Shown here: positions 1 through 9,215 of the stretch, in pieces
How the letters are laid out: every line of letters begins with the position of its first letter
Position numbering within the stretch: position 1 is the first letter of the stretch
DNA from: Candidatus Cohnella colombiensis
GTDB taxonomy: Bacteria > Bacillota > Bacilli > Paenibacillales > Paenibacillaceae
DNA: 64,000 bases
Direction: 5' to 3'
Assembly: GCA_029203125.1 (NCBI GenBank)
Contig: CP119317.1
Span: 2,728,001-2,792,000 of the forward strand
Notes under the pieces: model-generated
The model's input: the letters and a program-made list of their open reading frames with translations, nothing else
What the model was told of the DNA's origin: nothing
The model's database searches: none
Made by a program: the position numbers and the translations under genes

Positions 1-1341
1 CATAAAGGCGTTTGACGATTTGGCAATTGCCTGTGTAGCGTTGATTCTACCGTTAGCTGCATTTTGAGAGTTATTAACTTTGACCTTATGGCCTTCCTTA
101 CCAAATTCAAAATAACCGATGTCATTGAAAGTCGTGGTTGGCGTGAATAATCCCTCGTTTAGCCCAACCAGTACGGACAGTGGCTTCTGAGTAGAGCCTA
201 GATAGACGAATGAAGAAGGATGTTTTTTTCGTTCTTGATCATTATCATAAGGCGGGTAGACTTCTTTAATTGTACCGTTATACATAAAAGCCGAGATTTG
301 ATCCAAGTCCTTCTGACTAATTCCGCCCTGCCATACGTTCGTGTCATAATCCGGCATACTTGCCATTGCAATCACTTTGCCTGTATCGATTTCCATCGCT
401 ACTGCATAGCCTGTTGTTGCGTTGGCAGCTCGCTCCCACTTATCCGTAGAATTGCGAATTTTAGCAATATGTTCCGTAATCGCATTTTGTGTAGCGAGTT
501 GAACATCTTTATTAATCGTCAAAAAGAGGTTTTCACCCTTTACCGGCTTCGTTAGCTTCATCGGACCGATAATTTCGCTATCCTTATTGACGGGATATTC
601 CTTCACGCCATTATAGCCACGCAATTCATCCTGGTACATTAACTCAAGACCATCTACGCCTACTTCCTCTGTTTTCAAGTAACGTAGCGTAGGGTCGGAT
701 TGATCCGTATTAATCTCCTGATACTTTGTTAGCTTCATTGCCCCTTGAAGTTTCTTCATATAACCGACTAGTTGTACAGCAATTCCCTCTTCGTTGTACT
801 GTCTAATACTTTCCTCAACAATATCGATGCCTGGAAAATCATCGCGATGCTCGGAGAAATATGCAATCTCTTCCTTTGTTAAGCCAGACTTCACGCGACG
901 TTGTTGATAGGAATAGTAAACTCTATTTTTAAGATCCATATCCTCATAGACATCATCGACGGTGATCGATTTTTTCGTTTTATCTCCATACTTGTCGAAT
1001 ACTTCAACAATCTTCGCAGCGAGCTCTCTCCCGCGCTCCTCTGTCATCTTCGTCTCAAATGTGTAGTATAAGGATTGCGTTGAAGACGAATAGGCGATCG
1101 GATAGCCTTCAGAATCATAGATATTGCCACGAATCGGTGGAACCGGTACAGACCGATTCCCTAATGCATGCTCCTGCTCCTTGTAGGAGGGTCCTTCTAC
1201 GAATTGCAAAAAAGCTAACCGGACGATTAACGCCGAGAACACAAAGAAGGTTGCGAAGAAAAAGACATTCAATCGAAAGCTAAAGTGTCTTCGATTCCGC
1301 AGCTCACGCTTTTGCGCTTCTTCAGTGGAATTGTTAGTCAT
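1..1341 (-). CDS. Penicillin-binding protein 2-type transpeptidase, 5' part (runs off the left edge)
   Basis: Class B penicillin-binding protein that cross-links peptidoglycan outside the membrane, probably for elongation or sporulation. The 447 residues present hold a basic N-terminus, one membrane anchor (about 24-43), the PBP dimerisation region and the start of the transpeptidase domain. The catalytic SxxK motif is STQK with Ser383, and the SxN motif is SSN at 442-444; the KTG motif lies beyond the edge. The usual context before SxxK is PGST, and here it is LGST. The ATG at 1341 follows GGAGG at good distance. The frame was read directly because it has no stop in the window. Family assignment is confident; the exact paralogue is not. 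Confidence 0.9.
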   Translation of the reverse strand, partial: MTNNSTEEAQKRELRNRRHFSFRLNVFFFATFFVFSALIVRLAFLQFVEGPSYKEQEHALGNRSVPVPPIRGNIYDSEGYPIAYSSSTQSLYYTFETKMTEERGRELAAKIVEVFDKYGDKTKKSITVDDVYEDMDLKNRVYYSYQQRRVKSGLTKEEIAYFSEHRDDFPGIDIVEESIRQYNEEGIAVQLVGYMKKLQGAMKLTKYQEINTDQSDPTLRYLKTEEVGVDGLELMYQDELRGYNGVKEYPVNKDSEIIGPMKLTKPVKGENLFLTINKDVQLATQNAITEHIAKIRNSTDKWERAANATTGYAVAMEIDTGKVIAMASMPDYDTNVWQGGISQKDLDQISAFMYNGTIKEVYPPYDNDQERKKHPSSFVYLGSTQKPLSVLVGLNEGLFTPTTTFNDIGYFEFGKEGHKVKVNNSQNAANGRINATQAIAKSSNAFM

Positions 1342-1369
1342 TACCGGTGTACCTCCAGCTTCAAAAAAA

Positions 1370-2476
1370 TTAAACCTGCTTAATATGTGTGTCAGCAAAG
1401 CCCTCAGAATCAAACCAATTTCCCGTTATTGCCCATGTTGGGTCTAAGGAAACCCAACGCTGTTGCTCCGCAAGATAAACCTCATTCCACGCATGTGAAC
1501 CATATCCTCCGCGTCCATCATAACCTAAGCCTGTTACGACTCGAACGTCCAAACCGACTGTTCTAGCCATCGATGCGTACAAGCGTGCGTAATCTATGCA
1601 TACCCCTTTACGGGTTACAAAGGTCATCTCTGGATTTTGCTCTCGCCATTCACCGTGTTCCACATAGGCTGTTACCTTATCATCGTCATAAGTGATTCGA
1701 CTTCCAACCCACTCGTACAAGGCTCTCGCCTTTGCTTCGTCCGTCACTTTGGACTCCACGATCGACGCAGCTGCTTGAATGAGATCCTCCGGAAGATCCG
1801 CATCTACGACATCGTATCTGCGCTGCCACAATTGATTCAGTTCAGCGTTCAACGCCTCAGCGAATACAGGCAATTGAGCTTCGATCAGTGTGCCGGCAAC
1901 AGGCTGGATAATCTGTGCAGCCGCCTCGCGGTAAGCGCTAGATTGCTTTATATAATCCGTCATTGGTCCTTGCGGAAACAATGCACAATATGCAAATAAT
2001 AATGCGGTGAACAGCAACGCTCTTCCAGCACCAAGTACAGCGCCGATCATCCCACCGATTGCTCTGCTCACGACGCCGCCATTGGGTAAAATTGATAACG
2101 GTAATGTCACGACCGTTCCAAGAGCCCTCGTCAGTATACCCAGCACAATTCGAATAACAGTATGTGCAATTAAAAACAATACTGCGAACCGAAGCAGCGT
2201 CAAATCACGCATCCCTGATCCGACAGTGTATACCAACTGAGCGAACCATGAGCTACCTGCCTTCGAAAGATCAAGAGCTTTGCCTGATAGCCAGGATTGA
2301 AGATGAGGTGACGCAGCAGAAGCAAATAACGCGGACAACACGAGCGCAACGACTGTAAATACAGCATGTAGGAGAAAATAGAGCAGCTGTTTCGCTGAAC
2401 CGGATGCTCCTCTTCTAAATCCTAGATAGATGGAGAAGGCAACGATTATAAAAAGTACCCAAGTAATGAGGTTCAT
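1370..2476 (-). CDS. CvpA-like membrane protein with C-terminal transglutaminase domain
   Basis: About 368 residues. The N-terminal half has several hydrophobic segments with the glycine-rich pattern of CvpA-type membrane proteins. The C-terminal third is a transglutaminase/protease-like domain with a complete triad: Cys293 in KGVCIDYA, His328 in GSHAWNEVY and Asp345 in LDPTWA. The substrate is unknown; an external cell-wall or protein-crosslinking role is only an inference. I chose ATG 2476 because GGGGTG lies 8 bases upstream; GTG 2509 and ATG 2506 are in frame but lack a ribosome site. It follows the gene at 2511-2945 very closely, so the two are probably co-transcribed. Confidence 0.75.
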   Translation of the reverse strand: MNLITWVLFIIVAFSIYLGFRRGASGSAKQLLYFLLHAVFTVVALVLSALFASAASPHLQSWLSGKALDLSKAGSSWFAQLVYTVGSGMRDLTLLRFAVLFLIAHTVIRIVLGILTRALGTVVTLPLSILPNGGVVSRAIGGMIGAVLGAGRALLFTALLFAYCALFPQGPMTDYIKQSSAYREAAAQIIQPVAGTLIEAQLPVFAEALNAELNQLWQRRYDVVDADLPEDLIQAAASIVESKVTDEAKARALYEWVGSRITYDDDKVTAYVEHGEWREQNPEMTFVTRKGVCIDYARLYASMARTVGLDVRVVTGLGYDGRGGYGSHAWNEVYLAEQQRWVSLDPTWAITGNWFDSEGFADTHIKQV

Positions 2477-2510
2477 ATCTACTGCACCCCATAGTCCACT
2501 ATTCATCACT

Positions 2511-2945
2511 TTATTTGGATGCTGCGCGAGCTTTCACAACAAAATCCTTAACCTCGCCTTCCATCTTCCAAGTTCCTAGAGAAATCCCTCGTAACTTCAC
2601 CGTGATTTCACCTGAATTTTTCACACCTGTAAGCTCTAGATTGGTTGTCTTAATGACGTAAGCGCCATCTGCGAGATCCTCATAAGTCGCCTCTTTCGCT
2701 TCACCAGCCATCGACTTAATCGCCTGATCCTTCATTTCAGATGTAACTTTAGTTCCGATATTTTCTAAATCCTTGATGCTATATCCGCCATATGCAAAGA
2801 AGCCGACGACAACTGCAATGACTAGAACCCATTTGAGCACTGTCTTAACTAGCTTCATGATGATAAATATTAATACAAGTGCAATCACTGCGATAATCCA
2901 ATTATCTTGTAAAAACTGTTGCCATGCGTTGATATCGAAATCCAC
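2511..2945 (-). CDS. Hypothetical membrane-anchored protein
   Basis: 144 residues with two adjacent hydrophobic segments (about 15-33 and 37-54), then a soluble domain of mixed beta character. I do not recognise the family. GTG start at 2945 with GGAGGAG at ideal spacing. It abuts the CvpA-transglutaminase gene downstream, which suggests a shared envelope role; that is inference from proximity only. Confidence 0.7.
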   Translation of the reverse strand: MDFDINAWQQFLQDNWIIAVIALVLIFIIMKLVKTVLKWVLVIAVVVGFFAYGGYSIKDLENIGTKVTSEMKDQAIKSMAGEAKEATYEDLADGAYVIKTTNLELTGVKNSGEITVKLRGISLGTWKMEGEVKDFVVKARAASK

Positions 2946-3132
2946 CAGATCTCCTCCAAACCTATAATTGATACTTCAGATTAGTAGCATCCGCTCTATT
3001 ATACCTTACGAAGCAATCCACAGTAAACGACCGTCATATCCAACGCTATAAACACGTACAAGTAGGATAGGTAACAAATATGGACAAGGGAACTTACGCA
3101 CACGCGCGAAGATTACCTAAGGAGGTTTCAGC

Positions 3133-4338
3133 TTGAAGACAGCCATCTGGCTCTACTTATTTCTGTTCGTCGCATTCTTCGATTTACACGCACAATATCC
3201 GATGCTTACACCATTCGCAGTGTCGATGGGTGCAGCTCCATCATTCATCGGCCTCATGATGGGGATGTATTCATTGACTCATCTGCCCGGAAATATCATC
3301 GCAGGATATAGTGTAGATCGATATGGTAGTCGAATTTTTATTTCTGTCAGCTTAATCGGAGCTGGCATTTTGTTGCTTTTCCAATCTCGTGTTACTGATC
3401 CATGGCAATTGCTCTACGTTCGTTCTATAAGTGGCTTCGTGCTTGCCTTTCTTTCTCCTGCTTGCATGTCGCTCCTAGCAAAACTTGCTAAAGATCATAT
3501 CCATCAAGGGAAGTTGATGGCAGGCAATGGATTAGTTCACACACTTGCCTCCGTCATCTCTCCCGCAGCAGGAGCATGGTTAGCGGCATCCATCGGCTTC
3601 AATCATGCGTTTGCGATTTTAGGTTGGATTTTACTCGTTACAGGTTTTATAGCAATTGGATTCATTCGTGAGCCTAAAGAGGTTTTCCCCACTGCACTTG
3701 TACCTGTAGGTGCTCTACGCTCTCATTCGAGTGCAACACAAGGCATCACATCAACCGCTGTACCTCACGATATTGCAACGTCATCCGTACCATGGTCCGT
3801 ATTCACTCTACCGATTGCACTTTCATGTGCCCAAGGGATATTGGCATTTGAATTACCGCTTCTCGGCACATCTAGTTCAGAAATCATGCAAATCGGCATA
3901 CTCTTCTCAATCGTCAGTCTGGGAGCACTTTCAACGCTAGCTTTGCTTTTCCTTAATCGATACATGCCCTATAAGCGGACAATCTCCGGTATGTTGCTGC
4001 TCGCCATATCCTATTACGGGATGGCGATGGAGTGGCCAATATCGTTGTTCATGCTCCTATTCCTCATCGGTATGGCCAAAGGGATCATCTTCCCTGCCAT
4101 GACTTCACTCCTGCTACAGCTAAGCGGACCTTCCAGATATGGGCGAACATTTTCGATTCTTTCGATTTCGTTGTCCATCGGTTCCTTCCTTGGCCCTGTT
4201 GTCGCAGGTGCAGTACGTAGTTACATGTCGCCCTATTTCATATCTTTCTTTGCGTTAATGCTTGCTCTTGTCTTTCTATTTCCTCGAACCGCTTTCTTCA
4301 GTGGTCCCTATGCCCAACCTGCCATACACCATCATTAG
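3133..4338 (+). CDS. Major facilitator superfamily transporter
   Basis: 401 residues with about twelve hydrophobic segments. The typical MFS loop after helix 2 is present (SVDRYGSR, resembling GxxxDRxGR). The central loop (about 180-215) is hydrophilic and separates two six-helix halves. TTG start at 3133 behind AGGAGG. It is probably a drug or metabolite exporter of the inner membrane, but the substrate cannot be told. It stands alone, divergent from the 2511-2945 gene. Confidence 0.85.
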   Translation: MKTAIWLYLFLFVAFFDLHAQYPMLTPFAVSMGAAPSFIGLMMGMYSLTHLPGNIIAGYSVDRYGSRIFISVSLIGAGILLLFQSRVTDPWQLLYVRSISGFVLAFLSPACMSLLAKLAKDHIHQGKLMAGNGLVHTLASVISPAAGAWLAASIGFNHAFAILGWILLVTGFIAIGFIREPKEVFPTALVPVGALRSHSSATQGITSTAVPHDIATSSVPWSVFTLPIALSCAQGILAFELPLLGTSSSEIMQIGILFSIVSLGALSTLALLFLNRYMPYKRTISGMLLLAISYYGMAMEWPISLFMLLFLIGMAKGIIFPAMTSLLLQLSGPSRYGRTFSILSISLSIGSFLGPVVAGAVRSYMSPYFISFFALMLALVFLFPRTAFFSGPYAQPAIHHH

Positions 4339-4691
4339 CCTGTTTGAGCTAGGCATCCGCACACGTCGAGTTTCGTAAGCAAACATATGATGCTACATCC
4401 AGTTCAAGTATGTGCAAGCAATATGAAATTGCAATAGGCAATGCACTGCTTAATTGAGGACTGCCAGAAGTAGGTGAAGCGTGTGTCCCAAGTTGTAGGC
4501 GATGGGTACAGTGCATCGACAACCATTGTGCTGGTATTGTTCATATTGCTCATAATCGTATTACTAGCATTCTGATTGGCTAAATTGTGTATAACGAACA
4601 TAACCATTAGGTCGCACTTTTGCTGCGGCCTAATTGCGGTTACAATATAGTGACTTGCCCCTGCCAACGACTAGGAAATGAGGGTCACACC
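4339..4691. other. Intergenic region without recognisable gene
   Basis: About 350 bases between the MFS gene and the Toprim gene. It must carry the Toprim gene's promoter, but I see no convincing -35/-10 pair, no RNA gene and no terminator with a clear T run. An 87-codon open frame on the minus strand has no ribosome site and no recognisable family. Confidence 0.4.
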
Positions 4692-5060
4692 ATGCATGTA
4701 GCAATCATTGTCGAAGGGAAAAATGATAAAAAGCGTCTGTCACGTGTGCTGTCAGAGGAAATCCCAATTTACTGCACCTTCGGTACGCTAAGCAGCGATC
4801 GAATCGAAACACTTCGAAAAGCGGTAGGTAGTCGCCAAGTCGTTCTCTTTACCGATAATGACCCCTCCGGACGCAGAATACGCGGAATGCTCTATGACGT
4901 ATTTCCAGATGCAATCCACATCTATACAAGACGAGGTTATAAGGGAGTAGAGGGTACTCCTGAGGAATATCTTATCGAACAATTAGAAAAGGCCGGACTC
5001 GAGGCATATATCCTATACCCAAGTCCGACCTCTATATGGCTCAATAACGATCAGCTATGA
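4692..5060 (+). CDS. Small Toprim-domain protein (YusF-like)
   Basis: 122 residues made almost entirely of a Toprim fold: the glutamate motif is in IIVEGKNDKKRL (about 5-16) and the DxD-like motif is LFTDNDPSGRRIR (about 55-67). Toprim domains bind Mg2+ and act in primases, topoisomerases and RNase M5. Stand-alone copies such as Bacillus YusF are of unproven function but are thought to act on nucleic acid. Start ATG 4692 follows GAGGG; a longer open frame upstream lacks a ribosome site. Confidence 0.8.
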   Translation: MHVAIIVEGKNDKKRLSRVLSEEIPIYCTFGTLSSDRIETLRKAVGSRQVVLFTDNDPSGRRIRGMLYDVFPDAIHIYTRRGYKGVEGTPEEYLIEQLEKAGLEAYILYPSPTSIWLNNDQL

Positions 5061-5080
5061 ATGCTTATTGAAGCTAGTAA

Positions 5081-5770
5081 TTAAGTTAAGCTCTTAATAA
5101 TATCTGCCATGTTGCGCGCTGTGAGTTTTTCTACGTCTGGATCAATGTAATCCGCAGCAGAAATCCATTGGCGGATATGTCCTTTCTTATCGAGCAATAC
5201 GATAAGGTTCATATGTCCAAAGTTGCCTTCTGCATCCTTGCCGACCCATACTTGATATTTTTTCGCCAACTCTGCTGTAGCTTCCTCATCCCCACGTAAA
5301 AACGACCAGCCTGCAGGGTCCGCGTCGAACGTATCTGCGTAATCTTTCAATACTTCTGTTGTATCTCTTGTCGGATCAATCGTTACCGATAGAAACTTTA
5401 CTTTATTTCCAAAGACGCCATCCGCCTTCAGCTCGTCTTGCACATTAGACAGTACAGCCGTCGTCGGTGGACATACATCGGGACAATTCGCAAAGAAGAA
5501 GTACAATAAACGTACATCGCCATTCGTATTTTCAAGGCTCACCGTGTTTCCTTCAGTATCCACAAAAGAAAATGGCTCCCCTGCACCGAAATCCTTCAAA
5601 TCGCTTGCTTGACTCTGACTTGTAAGCAAATAGATTCCAAGACCCATGCATAAAGCTAATACTACAATTGGGAACCCATAACGCTGTATGAATGAACGTT
5701 TCGGCTTATTGCTCTCTTGATTTGAAGCTTGTGTTGAATCCTGCTCGATATTTGAACCTTCGTTAGTCAC
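5081..5770 (-). CDS. SCO1/SenC family copper chaperone
   Basis: 229 residues: polar N-terminus, one membrane anchor (about 33-50) and an external thioredoxin-like domain. The copper ligands are all present: Cys96 and Cys100 in CPDVC, and His186 in FGHMN. SCO proteins deliver copper to the CuA centre of cytochrome c oxidase. GTG start at 5770; its GGAGTG ribosome site overlaps the end of ctaB, with only five bases between the genes, so they form one oxidase-assembly operon. Confidence 0.93.
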   Translation of the reverse strand: MTNEGSNIEQDSTQASNQESNKPKRSFIQRYGFPIVVLALCMGLGIYLLTSQSQASDLKDFGAGEPFSFVDTEGNTVSLENTNGDVRLLYFFFANCPDVCPPTTAVLSNVQDELKADGVFGNKVKFLSVTIDPTRDTTEVLKDYADTFDADPAGWSFLRGDEEATAELAKKYQVWVGKDAEGNFGHMNLIVLLDKKGHIRQWISAADYIDPDVEKLTARNMADIIKSLT

Positions 5771-5775
5771 GTCGC

Positions 5776-6636
5776 TTACACTCCGTTCGTATCTAAAATC
5801 ATCGCAAAAAACATAATCATCAAATAATTAATTGATATTAGGAAGTCTGCTCTTGCCCACTTCTCATCATTCGTCGACCATAATCCAGAAACTGCATGAA
5901 TGAACCAGATCGCTGCAATTGCAACAGAAAGAATGAGGAAGTAAATCCCTACATATTCATAGCTGTACATCAAAATAGATGTTGGAATTAAAAGTAAAAT
6001 GTACGGTAGCATTTGGATCTTCGTGCGTGTTACCCCTTTGACGACAGGTAATAGTTGAAAACCTGCTTCGCGATATTCTTCCAACCGTCTGATCGCAAGC
6101 GACCAGAAATGTGCAGGCTGCCATAAGAATAGCAATGCAAATAATATCCATGCACCTGCATCTACTTCGTTCGTTACTGCACAGTAGCCAATCACTGGTG
6201 GCATTGCACCAGATACCCCGCCAATTGAAGTACTCCAAGTAGAACTACGTTTCAACCACATCGTATAGATTATGGCGTATACAAACCAACCGAGAAACCC
6301 AAGCAACCCACTAAGTGGATTCACTAGGAAGTACAAGATCGCATGTCCCATAATGCCTAAGATGATCGAGTAATATAGGACAACCTTAGGGGACAATCTG
6401 CCTTGCGGTAACGCGCGATTGCTCGTCCGGGACATCTTCATATCTAAATCACGATCATAATAATTGTTAAAGACACATGCTGAAGCCATTGTAAATGTAG
6501 ACCCCAATAGCATCCAGATTAATAGCATCCAATCGAAATTATGCCACTTGGAAGCAACCCAATACCCACCGAAAGCTGCAAACAGATTTAAGCGTATGAT
6601 ACCTGGCTTGGTGAGGGCCACAAGATCTTTTATCAC
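5776..6636 (-). CDS. ctaB: Protoheme IX farnesyltransferase
   Basis: 286 residues, polytopic UbiA-family prenyltransferase that converts heme B to heme O for cytochrome oxidases. The first aspartate-rich motif NNYYDRDLDMKM (about 58-69) and the conserved region around WQPAHFWSLAI (about 173) are intact. GTG start at 6636 with AAGGAGGAG. It is co-transcribed with the SCO gene; the oxidase subunits themselves are not in the window. Confidence 0.95.
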   Translation of the reverse strand: MIKDLVALTKPGIIRLNLFAAFGGYWVASKWHNFDWMLLIWMLLGSTFTMASACVFNNYYDRDLDMKMSRTSNRALPQGRLSPKVVLYYSIILGIMGHAILYFLVNPLSGLLGFLGWFVYAIIYTMWLKRSSTWSTSIGGVSGAMPPVIGYCAVTNEVDAGAWILFALLFLWQPAHFWSLAIRRLEEYREAGFQLLPVVKGVTRTKIQMLPYILLLIPTSILMYSYEYVGIYFLILSVAIAAIWFIHAVSGLWSTNDEKWARADFLISINYLMIMFFAMILDTNGV

Positions 6637-6893
6637 AGTGCTCCTCCTTCAAGTTCAATCATGCAACGACATCTCACGTATCTTTCATGATACCGCATAT
6701 CGTTCATCCATGACAATGTTCATGGTTTGTAAGTTCATTATTTTGCCACCACTGTGAACAACTTAAGAACGTTTGGGCATTGTATTTCTAACTAGTCACA
6801 CTTTTCTCATATGCCCAATACACTATGATTACGACAGTTGCCTAACACACTTGCGTTTCGCATAGGCGACCATAAAGATCTAGGAGGATGAAG

Positions 6894-7298
6894 ATGTATA
6901 ACAAAATGCCGTGGCCTATGTATCAACAAGTTCCAAGTACAATGATGCCGATGCAAGCTCCAGGAATGCCGATGATGCCCCTACCAGTCGCAAGCGGTGG
7001 CAATATCACACCTAGTGGTACAGTTGTTCAAGGTACGAATGAAGAATCTTATGTTGAAAATATTTTGCGGATGAATCTTGGTAAGGTCGCAACATTGTAC
7101 ATGACATATGAAAATAATTCCGAATGGAATGCGAAAATATTCAAAGGCGCGTTAGAGGCAGCAGGGCGTGATCACATTATCATTAGCGATCCAGCGACAG
7201 GTAAGCGTTACTTGTTGCTAACGCTCAATCTCGATTACATTACATTCGATGAGCCAATCAACTACACGCTTCCGTTCGGAACGCCTACTGGCCGATAA
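6894..7298 (+). CDS. gerQ: Spore coat protein GerQ
   Basis: 134 residues. A Met/Pro-rich N-terminus is followed by the conserved GerQ core (ENILRMNLGKVATLYMTYE and GRDHIIISDPATGKRYLLL). In Bacillus, GerQ is a coat protein needed for localisation of the cortex-lytic enzyme CwlJ and is cross-linked by transglutaminase. ATG 6894 is preferred because the ATG at 6888 abuts AGGAGG (6882-6887). No cwlJ follows here. The 3' end overlaps the convergent gene by 14 bases. Confidence 0.92.
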   Translation: MYNKMPWPMYQQVPSTMMPMQAPGMPMMPLPVASGGNITPSGTVVQGTNEESYVENILRMNLGKVATLYMTYENNSEWNAKIFKGALEAAGRDHIIISDPATGKRYLLLTLNLDYITFDEPINYTLPFGTPTGR

Positions 7299-7587
7299 TT
7301 CCACCTGCCACAGGTCTGAAAGTCCAAATTCGAAGCACACCGCTTCCGTTGCTCCCGGTCTTTAGCCATTGTTCCATCTCTTTCCAAGAACGCCCTTCTC
7401 GGCGTTCTTTTTCAATTGTGGCGGCATGCTGGGCATCATTCGCTTGCCACACCTCAACATATACACCGGGTTGCCCAACATTCTCTAACAACTGTGCATG
7501 ATTCCAATGCTCCGGATGATGTTTCACCCACGCATGAAATGCTGCAAGATGCTCCATTAGAACGATATATTCACAAAAAAGTACCAT
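7285..7587 (-). CDS. Hypothetical small protein
   Basis: 100 residues, soluble. Alternating beta/alpha pattern with VYVEVWQAND and a C-terminal strand VLRIWTFRPV recalls the ferredoxin-like fold of small ABM/NIPSNAP-type proteins, but I cannot assign a family. ATG 7587 is preceded by AAAGGG. The gene is convergent with gerQ, overlapping its last codons, and divergent from yfhP. Confidence 0.6.
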   Translation of the reverse strand: MVLFCEYIVLMEHLAAFHAWVKHHPEHWNHAQLLENVGQPGVYVEVWQANDAQHAATIEKERREGRSWKEMEQWLKTGSNGSGVLRIWTFRPVAGGIIGQ

Positions 7588-7659
7588 CTTTTTTTCCCTT
7601 TCATTTCATATTTTCATCTGGAAAAGTCCATACTTAAGGTCGAAGGAGGAGTAGTTTTA

Positions 7660-8643
7660 ATGGATACGAGTACGCATTTCATGTTTGGTCTTGGTTTAGG
7701 TGGACTAGCGATGATCGACCCTGTAGTTACCTCATACCCCTATGGAACTGTTGCAGTCTTAATCGGCACGATCGCGGGATCCAATGCACCCGATCTAGAC
7801 ACCATACTGCGATTAAGAAGTAATGCCCATTATATCAAAAATCATCGCGGCTTGTCCCACTGCTTACCTGCGATCCTCGGTTGGACAGCTTTGATTACTG
7901 CATGTCTCGCATTGATCTTTCGCGGGCTCTCTTGGTGGCATATCGGCTTCTGGGTGCTTATCGCTGTCATCGTCCATGTACTGGTCGATCTATTCAATCC
8001 GTTCGGAACACAAGCATTTCGACCTCTTAGTCGGCGGTGGGTCTCATGGAATATTATCCATCTATTCGACCCCTTCATATTTAGCTCGCATCTCCTCGCG
8101 GTCGTGCTTTGGGTATCCGATTTTGCTGATCCGAGGCTGATTTTCCCTACGCTATACGGGTTACTTACGTTGTATTACATTTGGAGAACGATAGTCCATC
8201 GGCAAATATATCGAAAGGTGCATAAACGCGATTTGACTCATCACCCGAGCGATCAATATACGGTGTTGCCCACATCCTACATCTACCGATGGAACATAGT
8301 CAAACGATCCTCTCAAGGCCACTACGATATAGGCGAATGGGAGCACGGCAAACTACATTGGATCGATCATATGAAGAGTGAGCAGCATCCCGCAATTGAA
8401 GCTTCAAAGCAGCATAATGATGTTCAAGCCTTTTTAGAGGTAACACCCTTTCCCTGTTCACAGTTAAGACCGCAGAGCTGGGGTTATGAAGTGCGTTGGG
8501 TCGACATTCGCTACCGCAATCGCAAGCAATATCCATTCGTCGCGGTTGTAATGATGGATTTCTCGTTCGTTCCCTTTCAATCCTATGTTGGCTGGCTTAG
8601 TGATGATCGCCTAGAGAAAAGACTTCGTATTAACGCAAATTAA
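7660..8643 (+). CDS. yfhP: Membrane-bound metal-dependent hydrolase (YfhP-like)
   Basis: 327 residues, the length of Bacillus YfhP. N-terminal DUF457/YdjM-type membrane domain with MDTSTHFMFGLGLGGLAM, a metal-ligand stretch SNAPDLDTI (about 47-55) and NHRGLSHCL (about 63-71). The His/Asp pattern is typical of this predicted hydrolase family; the substrate is unknown. ATG 7660 follows AAGGAGGAG. A rho-independent terminator overlaps the stop codon. Confidence 0.88.
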   Translation: MDTSTHFMFGLGLGGLAMIDPVVTSYPYGTVAVLIGTIAGSNAPDLDTILRLRSNAHYIKNHRGLSHCLPAILGWTALITACLALIFRGLSWWHIGFWVLIAVIVHVLVDLFNPFGTQAFRPLSRRWVSWNIIHLFDPFIFSSHLLAVVLWVSDFADPRLIFPTLYGLLTLYYIWRTIVHRQIYRKVHKRDLTHHPSDQYTVLPTSYIYRWNIVKRSSQGHYDIGEWEHGKLHWIDHMKSEQHPAIEASKQHNDVQAFLEVTPFPCSQLRPQSWGYEVRWVDIRYRNRKQYPFVAVVMMDFSFVPFQSYVGWLSDDRLEKRLRINAN

Positions 8644-8672
8644 AAGCCCGAGGATTTCCCTCGGGCTTTTTG
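8642..8672 (+). terminator. Rho-independent terminator of yfhP
   Basis: Perfect stem AAAAGCCCGAGG / CCTCGGGCTTTT with a 6-base loop, followed by T residues, directly at the yfhP stop. It may also terminate the convergent SASP transcript because the stem is flanked by A and T runs. Confidence 0.9.
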
Positions 8673-8689
8673 GCGCAGGATTGATCTCC

Positions 8690-8896
8690 TCAGCGACCAC
8701 CAGACAATTGTTGCTCTGCAATTTGTACAAGCTTCTTAGTGATATATCCACCAAGAGAACCCGCATCACGGGAAGTAACATTACCGTAATAACCATCCGC
8801 TGGAATTTGAACACCCAAGGATTGTGCTGCCTCAGCTTTCATACTTTGTAGTGCAGCCTTAGCTTGAGGAACAACAAGTGAGTTACTCGATGCCAT
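8690..8896 (-). CDS. Alpha/beta-type small acid-soluble spore protein
   Basis: 68 residues. The two conserved SASP blocks are clear: LVVPQAKAALQSMKAEAAQ, and TSR-GSLGGYITKKLVQIAEQQL near the C-terminus. Such proteins saturate spore DNA and protect it from UV and heat, then are cleaved by the GPR protease. The usual GPR site E-[IF]-A reads E-A-A here. AGGAGA ribosome site, and a sigma-G-like promoter 50 bases upstream, fit forespore expression. Confidence 0.95.
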   Translation of the reverse strand: MASSNSLVVPQAKAALQSMKAEAAQSLGVQIPADGYYGNVTSRDAGSLGGYITKKLVQIAEQQLSGGR

Positions 8897-8945
8897 AAGT
8901 CAAATCTCCTTTCGCCTTGATGATTGGTTTGCAAGCTTGCCTAGT

Positions 8946-8975
8946 TAGTATGCTAGATGTTATAAAAAATATGCT
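8946..8975 (-). promoter_or_regulatory. Sigma-G-like promoter of the SASP gene
   Basis: On the minus strand the -10 is CATACTA (8952-8946) and the -35 is GCATA (8974-8970), spaced about 17 bases. Both match the known sigma-G consensus (gHATR / CATnHTA). It lies about 50 bases before the SASP start. Confidence 0.7.
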
Positions 8976-9032
8976 TGCCTTCGTAAAACATCAGAGGTGC
9001 TTTCCCAAAAAATTGAGAAGGAGTTGATGGAT

Positions 9033-9215
9033 ATGAGTAAAACTTTATCTCTTTACTTCGCAATGTCTTCGATCATCTTAATGATCGTCACAGCTGTATT
9101 CATTAGCGAAAATGGTTGGTATGCTGCATTATTCGCAGTATTGACATGCGTCAATGTTGGAATCGGATTTATAGTCAAAGCACGCAAGCGACGCGCTTCT
9201 TCGAACAAGTCTTAG
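9033..9215 (+). CDS. Small two-helix membrane protein
   Basis: 60 residues with two hydrophobic helices (about 5-24 and 27-47) and a basic KARKRRA tail, so both ends are probably cytoplasmic. I do not recognise it. AAGGAG at 9018-9023 fits ATG 9033 (9-base spacing) better than ATG 9027. Its stop overlaps the end of trpS by four bases on the opposite strand. Confidence 0.6.
   Translation: MSKTLSLYFAMSSIILMIVTAVFISENGWYAALFAVLTCVNVGIGFIVKARKRRASSNKS

Noticed and set aside
220..1283. Plus-strand open frames opposite the penicillin-binding protein gene
   Set aside because: Shadows of the minus-strand gene, whose frame is supported by active-site motifs and a ribosome site.
4404..4667. 87-codon open frame on the minus strand between the MFS and Toprim genes
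   Set aside because: No ribosome site, no recognisable family, composition like intergenic DNA.
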